DNA of 22,080 nucleotides from CAYVMN01 sp964452575. GTDB taxonomy: Bacteria > Desulfobacterota > DSM-4660 > Desulfatiglandales > Desulfatiglandaceae. Below the pieces are notes generated by a model. That model worked only from the letters and a program-made list of their open reading frames with translations. It was not told the DNA's origin and did not search any database. The number at the start of each line of letters is the position of its first letter. Within the stretch, counting starts at the first letter, position 1. The position numbers and the translations under genes are program-made. Where the stretch lies: assembly GCA_964452575.1 (NCBI GenBank), contig CAYVMN010000054.1:1-22080 (forward strand), in the 5' to 3' direction. This document shows positions 14,743 to 21,068 of the stretch, piece by piece.

Positions 14743-15777
14743 ATGGCTAAGCAGAAGTTAATCGATGCTTACAGGGGGAAGCGAACCGAAGATCCTCCAT
14801 GGGTACCTTATGCTGGCGTTCACTGTGCCTTTCTCATTAATGAACCCGCGGATAAGATGCTTAAAGATCCACAGCTTCTGGCAAAAGGCGTTGTTAATGC
14901 AGCCAAGAGGTACAAAGCGGACGGGGTCCCCCTAGTATTCGACCTATCGGTTGAGGCCAATTCTGTCGGATGTGAACTGAAGTGGTGGGGTGACAATGTG
15001 CCGTCAGTTACTACCCATCCATGTTCTGCCAAGACGCCTGCTGCTGCAGGGCTCAAACTTCCCACCAAGGAATCGGGGCGTTGGCCGGTTCTCTTTGAAG
15101 CGGCCAAGATAGCGAAACCCCAGCTGGACGAGCTGGACTGTGTCATGATGGGGCTTTTTTGCGGTCCCCTAACCCTGGCCTCGCATCTGGCTGGAGTTCG
15201 CATCTTTACCGATGTTTACAAGAACCCTGGCTTTGCCCACGAAGTGATCAAGTTTGCCGGAGAGGCGGGGGCAGTGGCGGCGAAATTTTACGCAGAGATG
15301 GGGGCTGAAATTATCGCCATAGTCGATCCTGTTGCCTCACAGATCAAGTCTCAGACCTTCCAGGAGTTTGTGACTCCCAATTCCAAGCCAGCTATCAAGG
15401 TGATCAATGATGCTGGTCTGACTTCGTCCTTCTTCATCTGCGGCGACTGCACCAAGGTCCTGGAAGACGTATGCAAGATCGGTACCCACGGCTTTGCCAT
15501 TGACGAACAGTTGAATATGATCTTCGTTCGTGACCTGGCTCGCAAACATAATGTGGGATTTGGAGGCAACCTGAAGCTGACGCTGGCCTTGAGCCTTGGC
15601 CTCCTGTCTCCCAGGGAGGATGCCATAGTGAGCCTCGCAGCGGGCGGCCATATTGGCTATACTTTCGCCCCTGGGTGAGACATGCCATACGATGTTCCGG
15701 TGGAACATATGGATCAAGCCATTGAAGTCAAGGACTGGTATTATCAGTACTATGCCAAATATCCCGAGTCCTGGTAA
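14743..15777 (+). CDS. Selenocysteine-containing MtaA-like methyltransferase (URO-D fold)
   Basis: Read through the TGA at 15676-15678, this encodes 344 residues; stopping there gives 311. AAGGAGG precedes ATG 14743. It is a paralogue of the protein at 9174. The C-terminus aligns as YTFAPG-[TGA]-DMPYDVPVEHMDQA against AVWPG-C-DLWPDIKEQNFRA, so the TGA replaces the third zinc-ligand cysteine. After the TGA the frame stays open for 32 sense codons, ending in YAKYPESW and TAA. A SECIS-like hairpin follows the TGA. The first part of the zinc motif also differs: FFICGDC (F231, C233, C236) replaces HIC. It should catalyse methyl transfer to or from a corrinoid, with a selenolate as a metal ligand or nucleophile. 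The substrate is unknown. A true stop or a Cys-to-stop mutation is the alternative, but the intact downstream frame, hairpin and operon spacing favour selenocysteine. Confidence 0.82.
15685..15712 (+). promoter_or_regulatory. Putative bacterial SECIS hairpin
   Basis: CCAT (15685-15688) pairs with ATGG (15709-15712), and ATGTTCC (15692-15698) pairs perfectly with GGAACAT (15702-15708). A 3-nt ACG bulge lies on the 5' side, and the apical loop is GGT (15699-15701). The loop begins 20 nt after the TGA and carries G in its first two positions. Both fit the loose rules for bacterial SECIS elements read by SelB. The hairpin lies wholly within the coding sequence downstream of the TGA, as bacterial elements do. 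Confidence 0.72.
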
Positions 15778-15805
15778 AAAGGCTTGAGAAAGGAGGATTT
15801 AATTC

Positions 15806-16207
15806 ATGGCTGACATAATTAATATCGACGTTCTGACCTTGGACAGTGTGCAGTGCGCCGCCTGCGGATACATGATGGAATCCATTGCGGCCCTGCCCAA
15901 GGACGTCCAGGACATGATCGTATACAAGGAATGGTCTATCAAGAACAAGGACGGAATCGGCAAGTTCTTGGAGCTAAAAGGAAGGGTCTTGCCAACCATA
16001 TGCATAGAAAGAGATCTCGTATTTGAAAGTATCATCCCTCAATATGAAGAACTCATTGATGAGATGGCGAAACGTGCACCTAACGCTGATATGAAGGGGC
16101 GTATCGTTTCGCTCCGGGATCATGGATTCGAGTTTGACAAGATCCAGGAGAATCTTGCAAGGGCAGGAGCAGGCCAGTTCACCCGCTCGGATTCACAAGT
16201 TAAGTAG
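15806..16207 (+). CDS. Thioredoxin-fold protein with CAAC motif
   Basis: This has 133 residues. AAAGGAGG precedes the ATG, and the gene starts 28 nt after the read-through stop of the selenocysteine methyltransferase. Residues 5-20 form a beta strand leading to VQCAACGYM, a CxxC redox pair at C17 and C20. The segment GRVLPTICIERDLVFES has the proline expected just before the strand that faces the active site in thioredoxin folds. No signal peptide is present, so it is cytosolic. It resembles the protein at 16292 in the CxxC site and in the LVF/LIF...IP..YE segment, so the two are likely diverged paralogues. Its position suggests that it reduces, or delivers something to, the neighbouring methyltransferase; that is inferred. 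Confidence 0.8.
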   Translation: MADIINIDVLTLDSVQCAACGYMMESIAALPKDVQDMIVYKEWSIKNKDGIGKFLELKGRVLPTICIERDLVFESIIPQYEELIDEMAKRAPNADMKGRIVSLRDHGFEFDKIQENLARAGAGQFTRSDSQVK

Positions 16208-16234
16208 AAGGCCGTTCGACGCTAACGCTCAGAT

Positions 16235-16258
16235 TCGGGGTCCCTTTTGGGACCCCGA
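16235..16258 (+). terminator. Strong GC hairpin between two thioredoxin-fold genes
   Basis: TCGGGGTCCC at 16235-16244 pairs perfectly with GGGACCCCGA at 16249-16258 across a TTTT loop: a 10-bp stem. It begins 27 nt after the stop codon at 16207. No T-run follows, so it may be an RNA-stabilising or attenuating element rather than an intrinsic terminator. Confidence 0.55.
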
Positions 16259-16291
16259 CCTTACTCCATCAGAGTGCGCGGATCATTTCGG

Positions 16292-16636
16292 ATGAAATCA
16301 AACGCCTTTATCCACATAGAGATTATTCATCAAGGTGATCATTGCCCAGCTTGCCAGTATATGGCAGAGGCCGTTGAGCAGGTCATACCAGAATATGGTG
16401 ACACCATTCACTTTACCAAAGTTGAATATATGAAGAGCAAGGAACATGCCCGTCGCTTCTACGAACTCTCGGTCTCTCTATATGGAGAGGAGGAACTCAC
16501 GAAGCGTTTCAGATGTGCACCCATACCTTCACTATTTATTGACGGAGAGCTCATTTTCGACGCCATACCCCCCCGATATGAACTCGTGGGTGCAATAGAG
16601 TCGGCCTTGAATAGATCTGGCCTCTTAAGGCCATAG
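16292..16636 (+). CDS. Thioredoxin-fold protein with CPAC motif
   Basis: This has 114 residues from ATG 16292. A GTG at 16274 is a possible alternative, and neither start has a clear ribosome-binding site. The pattern is a first strand FIHIEIIHQ, the redox pair CPAC (C18, C21), a helix, then FRCAPIPSLFIDGELIFDA with the loop proline of the thioredoxin fold. Homology to the upstream protein at 15806 is visible across the CxxC site and the last 40 residues. The 10-bp hairpin at 16235 separates the two genes, so their expression may differ. Function is unknown beyond probable thiol-disulfide chemistry in the cytosol. Confidence 0.75.
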   Translation: MKSNAFIHIEIIHQGDHCPACQYMAEAVEQVIPEYGDTIHFTKVEYMKSKEHARRFYELSVSLYGEEELTKRFRCAPIPSLFIDGELIFDAIPPRYELVGAIESALNRSGLLRP

Positions 16637-16784
16637 ATTCTAATAACTATAGAGAGTCCAAGAAACCGAATTTTGTCTACCCCAGACTCCCAGGTCAGGG
16701 ATCATCCTTGTCAGCAGGAAAGGGTACATAATATCGGGCTTAGGAGTCCCCTAATCCCGGCTGGGTAGCTTTATTGAGGGACTT

Positions 16785-17105
16785 ATGGGACCTATGGAAA
16801 TCAACGAAGCGGTAGTGAAATTACGGCAATTCATTATAGACCATGACCTGCCGAAAACGGATATGGCCCTTTTTGGGATCAAGTGCCCCTATTGCGGTAA
16901 ATCTGATCGCATCAGGGAGTTGGATGAGCCGGAACAGGTGCGTGAGGGAATGGATTCCGAAGACATAAAGATCTATTCTGACCTATGGATGATGCTTGCC
17001 AGACCGGGTAGATCTCTTGGGGTATGCAAGTTCTGCCATAACCCCCTCAGGATTTCCGGAATCGATGGCACGGCCGAAACCTTAATAGCGGAGGATGAAC
17101 CATGA
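16785..17105 (+). CDS. Small zinc-ribbon-like protein, function unknown
   Basis: This has 106 residues. ATG 16785 has GAGGGA close upstream, and an ATG three codons later (16794) is equally possible. Two CxxC pairs, C34/C37 in KCPYCGKSD and C81/C84 in VCKFCHNP, should bind one zinc, or an iron-sulfur centre, between a helical N-terminus and a central helix rich in acidic residues. I do not recognise the family. The stop codon overlaps the ATG of the next thioredoxin-like gene (ATGA), so the two products are made together and may interact. The 148-nt spacer upstream holds only a weak promoter-like pair (TTGTCA at 16708, TAATAT at 16729, 15-nt spacing). Confidence 0.65.
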   Translation: MGPMEINEAVVKLRQFIIDHDLPKTDMALFGIKCPYCGKSDRIRELDEPEQVREGMDSEDIKIYSDLWMMLARPGRSLGVCKFCHNPLRISGIDGTAETLIAEDEP

Positions 17106-17362
17106 AAGTTGAGGTACTGGGCTCAGGCTGTAAGCGATGCGAAGAGCTTTATGATAACGCTATCTCTGCCGCCTCAGATTTCGCTCCTTCAACTGAAATC
17201 AAGGTAGACAAAGTGAGTGATGTCAATTACTTCGCAAAAAAAGGGGTATTCATGACCCCAGGTCTTGTTATAGACGGCAAGGTAGCATCGGTTGGCAAGG
17301 TCCTTTCGGTTGACCAAGTGAAAGATAAGATACGAGAGTGCCTAGGTCAGGAAAATAGCTGA
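17102..17362 (+). CDS. Small thioredoxin-like redox protein (MTH895 type)
   Basis: This has 86 residues, the usual size of the minimal thioredoxin-like 'redox-active disulfide protein 2' family. The first strand MKVEVLGSG leads to C10-K-R-C13. The loop proline is in VFMTPGLVIDGKV, and a C-terminal helix follows. The ATG overlaps the previous stop codon. In the family such proteins act as thiol reductants for cytosolic partners. A thioredoxin-reductase-like protein is encoded at 18603, and together they could form a dedicated reducing chain for the cluster. That pairing is inferred. Confidence 0.9.
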   Translation: MKVEVLGSGCKRCEELYDNAISAASDFAPSTEIKVDKVSDVNYFAKKGVFMTPGLVIDGKVASVGKVLSVDQVKDKIRECLGQENS

Positions 17363-17424
17363 CCGGAAATTGAATACTTACGATTGGCGTGGCTTGGCCT
17401 GTTTTTTGGGGAAGGAGTTGACAG

Positions 17425-18474
17425 ATGTCTGACATCACTGGCGTCTACCTTATTACCGGCTTCTTGGGGAGCGGGAAAACAACATTCTTGAACAGGATCA
17501 TCAATACATTCCCTAAAGACAAGAGGCTTACCATCTTGATGAACGAGTTTGGTGAGATCGGGGTGGACGGGACATTGATAGAAGGCGAAGAGATGGACAT
17601 GATGGAAATCAGCAGGGGTTCTATCTTCTGTGTCTGCGTCAAGACCGATTTCATTAAGGGTCTTTTTGAACTTAGCAACACCGTTCAGCCTGACGTCCTT
17701 CTTATTGAATCGACAGGGGTTGCAAACCCTTCCGACCTCAAGAAAGACCTGAAACTTCCCATATTCCAAGACCGTTTCCAGTTTCGGGAACAGTTTTGTG
17801 TTGTCGATGCCGCCCACTTTCTGGATGCCTATGGAACATATGCATCCTTGGAAAAACAGATCGCCTCATCTACTATCTTTATCATCAACAAGACCGACCT
17901 TGCGGCACCTGAGAGGATTGAAGAGACAAAGAAGGTAATTCGCCAATTCCATAGGGAGCCGATGTTTTTTGAGACCACCTACGCAGAAATTCCATTGGAA
18001 GAGTTCTTCCTTCTTGAAAAAGGAGCAGAAAAAAGATCTGAGGGTTCTGCCCAGACAACGGCTATAACGCCTTCTATGTCTCATGATGAGCTCGATAAGT
18101 TCATTGACGGCCTCCTGGACAGTCCGGACCTTGAGATCACACCCCCTGACCTCCTGATGTCCACTACCTATCACTGGTCTGGGGCTAACCTAGAACAGGT
18201 CAGAGATATGGCCAAGGGCTTACCCTCTTCGGTCGTACGTGCAAAAGGCTTCTTGGAAGAAAAGGGCATAGTTTACCTATTCAACTATGTGATGGGGCAA
18301 TGGACGATCGAAAAATCTGAGGTCCCAAAGGATCGTATTCAGCATATGAACGTGGTGGTCTTTATTGGACCCCCCGAATCCATGGAAGGGATTGAAAAGG
18401 CTTCAAAGGCTGGAGATTGGTCAGGCATGGGGTCCTTCCAGCCGTTTTCCAGAAGTAGCGAAAGTTACGAGTGA
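17425..18474 (+). CDS. Second CobW/COG0523-family GTPase with atypical CVC site
   Basis: This has 349 residues. Walker A is GFLGSGKTT (12-20). MNEFGEIGVDG, ESTGVANPSD and NKTD (155-158) identify a COG0523 GTPase. The usual metal motif CxCC is altered: the aligned region is SIFCVCVKTDF, with C69 and C71 but no third cysteine. The C-terminal domain from about residue 225 ends in a Ser-rich tail. GGAAGGAG precedes the ATG. It differs clearly from the GTPase at 13611, so it probably serves another metal or partner. An AT-rich spacer follows, so this is probably the last gene of the operon that starts upstream. Confidence 0.88.
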   Translation: MSDITGVYLITGFLGSGKTTFLNRIINTFPKDKRLTILMNEFGEIGVDGTLIEGEEMDMMEISRGSIFCVCVKTDFIKGLFELSNTVQPDVLLIESTGVANPSDLKKDLKLPIFQDRFQFREQFCVVDAAHFLDAYGTYASLEKQIASSTIFIINKTDLAAPERIEETKKVIRQFHREPMFFETTYAEIPLEEFFLLEKGAEKRSEGSAQTTAITPSMSHDELDKFIDGLLDSPDLEITPPDLLMSTTYHWSGANLEQVRDMAKGLPSSVVRAKGFLEEKGIVYLFNYVMGQWTIEKSEVPKDRIQHMNVVVFIGPPESMEGIEKASKAGDWSGMGSFQPFSRSSESYE

Positions 18475-18554
18475 TTAAAGTTATGATTTTTTAATCAATT
18501 CTATTGAATAAAAAATATAAAAAATTATTTAAAAATGAATTTAAGTTAGTTAAT

Positions 18555-18583
18555 TTCAAACTTTACTGCACTTAGCCTATAAT
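18555..18583 (+). promoter_or_regulatory. Sigma70-type promoter for the flavoprotein at 18603
   Basis: A perfect -10 hexamer TATAAT lies at 18578-18583, with TTCAAA at 18555-18560 as -35 (4 of 6 matches to consensus) and exactly 17 nt between. The segment upstream is extremely AT-rich (about 18475-18560), which could act as an UP element. Transcription would begin near 18590, leaving a leader of about 13 nt. Confidence 0.5.
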
Positions 18584-18602
18584 GAAGATTGAGAAGTGAG
18601 CT

Positions 18603-19535
18603 ATGGCAGAAAATCAATATGACCTGTTGATTGCAGGGACAGGGCCTGCCGGATTGACTGCTGCTATCTACGGCCAGCGTTTGGGGATGAAGGTGGTGGT
18701 CTTTGGAGACATCCCTGGTGGCAACCTCTACATGATCGAGAAACTGATGAATTTTCCTGGTTTCGTGGCGGGCGTGCCGGGTGCGCAATTCGGGGCCACT
18801 ATCTATGGCCAGGCCCAGGCTGAGGGGGCCTATTTTCCCATGACGCGACTGGAGCGATTGCTTTATCATGAGGATCGTTTTGTGGGCGTTGACGTGAACG
18901 GACAAGAATATTTTGCCTTAACTGCCATTGTGGCATGCGGTGTAATACCGAGATTATTGGACGTTCCAAATGCAGACAAAGAAGGAATCTACTCTTGCTC
19001 CCTGTGTGACGGCCCCTTTTTTCGAAACAAGAACGCAACACTGGCGGTAGTGGGAGGGGGAAATATGGCGGGCCAGGAGGCGCTTTCTCTATCAAAGGTT
19101 GCTGAGCGGGTAATCATTGTGTACAGGGGCGATAGGCTCAAAATGGAAGCGGTGATGCGAAAGGTAATCGAGGGAAAGGAAAATATTGAGGTCGTTTTGA
19201 ATACAGAGGTCGTGGGTTATAGTGGGGATGACAGAATCGACGGAATCATCGTATCCACGTCCGGCGGGGAAGAACGGAAGATAACTGCTGACGGGGTATT
19301 CATGGCCATTGGGTGGGGCCCAAATCTGGAGATGTTGGAGATCTCTGCTGAAAAAACTCCAGAAGGATATATCAAGACAGACCAGAAACTCATGAGTTCC
19401 TTTCCAGGGCTTTTTGCGGCCGGGGACGTCAGAGATACAGACATCCGGCAGGTGATCACGGCCTGCGCGGACGGTGCACGGGCCGCCACTTATGCGTTTG
19501 AATACCTCGAAGGGTTGAATCGGTCCCAGACTTGA
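18603..19535 (+). CDS. Thioredoxin-reductase-like flavoprotein
   Basis: This has 310 residues. The FAD-binding GTGPAG is at 12-17, the redox-active pair C132/C135 is in YSCSLCDGPFF (the TrxR position), the second nucleotide-binding loop is VVGGGNMAGQEA (149-160), and the C-terminal FAD contact is FAAGDVRD. Two residue sets of NADPH-dependent enzymes are missing. The basic HRRxxxR motif is replaced by VYRGDRLKME, and GGQ in the first domain reads GGN. It may therefore use NADH, reduced ferredoxin or another donor. It has its own promoter-like sequence and follows the three thioredoxin-fold genes, so the small protein at 17102 is a plausible partner. A role as general thioredoxin reductase is the alternative. 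Confidence 0.9.
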   Translation: MAENQYDLLIAGTGPAGLTAAIYGQRLGMKVVVFGDIPGGNLYMIEKLMNFPGFVAGVPGAQFGATIYGQAQAEGAYFPMTRLERLLYHEDRFVGVDVNGQEYFALTAIVACGVIPRLLDVPNADKEGIYSCSLCDGPFFRNKNATLAVVGGGNMAGQEALSLSKVAERVIIVYRGDRLKMEAVMRKVIEGKENIEVVLNTEVVGYSGDDRIDGIIVSTSGGEERKITADGVFMAIGWGPNLEMLEISAEKTPEGYIKTDQKLMSSFPGLFAAGDVRDTDIRQVITACADGARAATYAFEYLEGLNRSQT

Positions 19536-19612
19536 GGTTGCGATTGCTGACCATAGACACAAGGCTGTCAAATTACAGCTGATCTAGACAAATTGAGAAG
19601 GAGGGTTTTTTG

Positions 19613-20022
19613 ATGTCAGAAACTGGTAGGGCAGCGATTTTCAAGGGGCCAGGCCAGCCAATGGAGATAAAAGAGTACCCGGTACCTGATCCTGAACCTG
19701 GGGCCATCTTGATCAAGGTGACAGTAGCCAACCTGTGTGGTTCGGACTTGCATCAATGGCGTGGAGACATTGACCTCGCTGCCTCGCGTGTGCGCCTGCC
19801 TGCAATCATCGGACACGAGATGACCGGAAGGGTTGCCAAGCTCGGAAGAGGCATTTCCACCGACTCTGCAGGCCAGAAGCCGAAGACCCACCCCACTTCA
19901 CAGGGGACTACGCTGACTACTATTATCTTCGACCCGACCAGACGGTTTTCAAGGTTCCAGATGATCTGACAGACCAAAGGGACTGGGCTTCAGGTATCGA
20001 ACTCTTTGATCACCTCAAATAG
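19613..20022 (+). pseudogene. Decayed zinc-dependent alcohol dehydrogenase
   Basis: The start is intact: AAGGAGG, then ATG 19613. About 88 residues follow the N-terminal domain of medium-chain zinc alcohol dehydrogenases, including the catalytic zinc cysteine region NLCGSDLHQWRG and GHEMTG. Near 19870 the frame breaks. In the neighbouring frame the homology resumes as EDPPHFTGDYADYYYL...VFKVPDDLTD, which belongs much further along the family, so the structural-zinc lobe has been deleted. After DDLTDQ the sequence jumps to WASGIELFDHLK and a TAG at 20020-20022, a likely second deletion removing most of the cofactor domain. The intact start frame ends at 19969. No active enzyme can be made. The gene end overlaps the convergent PHP gene by 13 nt. 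Confidence 0.8.
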
Positions 20023-21068
20023 ATTGGATTTGAAAAGATCCATGGCCGCCAGCCAAAGAGAAAGACGTGCCGATACACCTCGACTCTGTATACACCCTTC
20101 TCCTCAACCCTATGAGACGACTCTTTACCGCGCCAGGTTTTCTCAACAACTCCATTCCTCAAGAGTCTGATTTCGCCCTCCTGAGGGCTCTTGATCACCA
20201 GTATCCCCGGCCTAAACTGCCCCTCTTCCCCAAGGGTCAAAATGGATCCCTTCTCTGAGACAAAGAAAAACCTGAATCCCTTGGCCGGCGCCAGGTTGTC
20301 ATGGGCAATGAACAATCTTCCATCTTTCAGTGCCCCATAAATTTCAGCCTTTGCCTTCCTGATATCAACGGGCATTCTCCTTCCTAAGAGTATATGAACA
20401 TTTATCGATTTTAGGAGATAATCATAGGTAAGTGGCTTGAAGCGAATGGGACCGCACTTGAATCTCCACCCGTGGGCATCCGAGCCCCCAATTGCGGGGA
20501 CCTTCATCTTCTTGCACAACCCGTCCCAGAGGGAAACAGTTTTTCTGCTCGGGGGTTTTAGCATCCAGGCCTTGAAGGTGAGGTGGAATAGACCGTGAAA
20601 CGGGGTATGGATCCTCTCTTTCCATCGAGATGAGAAATTCCAGACACAGATGCCTGTATAACCAGTCACTGAAAAATCGTTCCAGGTATAGGCGATAGAT
20701 TTATCTCTGAAGGGCATCCCCTTTTCATGGGGGTGGGCCAGAAAACCGAATCCCCCCTGTGCATTCACCCGGTCAATGACCTCTTGGGGGCCTAGACCTT
20801 GCCCCCTTATCATCTCCTTAAGGTCAAAGGCCAGGTAGTGGTGATACCTCTTTCCGATCTCAAGGCCCACCAAGACGAGGACACCGCCTCTTGTACCTTC
20901 ATCCTCCAAGTGAAGGTCATCAGTCAGAAAGTCGTGATCATTCAGGATTATGAAGTCGAGGTCGGCCTTGAGAGCTGATTGGGCAATCTGGTCGACATCT
21001 CCTGACCCGTCAGATCGATGAGAGTGGATGTGGAGATTGCCCACATATTCGAAATCACGTTCATTCAT
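20010..21068 (-). CDS. PHP-domain phosphoesterase-like protein
   Basis: This has 352 residues on the minus strand. The metal-binding motifs of the PHP family are present in order: NLHIHSHRSDGSG (residues 11-23), NDHD (43-46), a GLEIG glutamate, FLAHPHEKG, and GGSDAHGW. PHP proteins hydrolyse phosphate esters using two or three metal ions; family members include histidinol phosphatase and nucleotide phosphoesterases. The C-terminal 130 residues look like a beta-rich extension (VIKSPQEGEIRLLRNG, YRVEVYRH), as in stand-alone PHP proteins that handle unknown substrates. Its ATG overlaps the end of the upstream permease gene by 8 nt, so they form one operon. The substrate is unknown. Confidence 0.85.
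   Translation of the reverse strand: MNERDFEYVGNLHIHSHRSDGSGDVDQIAQSALKADLDFIILNDHDFLTDDLHLEDEGTRGGVLVLVGLEIGKRYHHYLAFDLKEMIRGQGLGPQEVIDRVNAQGGFGFLAHPHEKGMPFRDKSIAYTWNDFSVTGYTGICVWNFSSRWKERIHTPFHGLFHLTFKAWMLKPPSRKTVSLWDGLCKKMKVPAIGGSDAHGWRFKCGPIRFKPLTYDYLLKSINVHILLGRRMPVDIRKAKAEIYGALKDGRLFIAHDNLAPAKGFRFFFVSEKGSILTLGEEGQFRPGILVIKSPQEGEIRLLRNGVVEKTWRGKESSHRVEEKGVYRVEVYRHVFLFGWRPWIFSNPIYLR

Noticed and set aside
15676..15678. TGA as a genuine stop, giving a 311-residue methyltransferase
   Set aside because: It would remove the zinc-ligand position and a 32-residue tail that is still open, homologous to the paralogue and followed by normal operon spacing. The SECIS-like stem also argues against it. 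It remains the main alternative.
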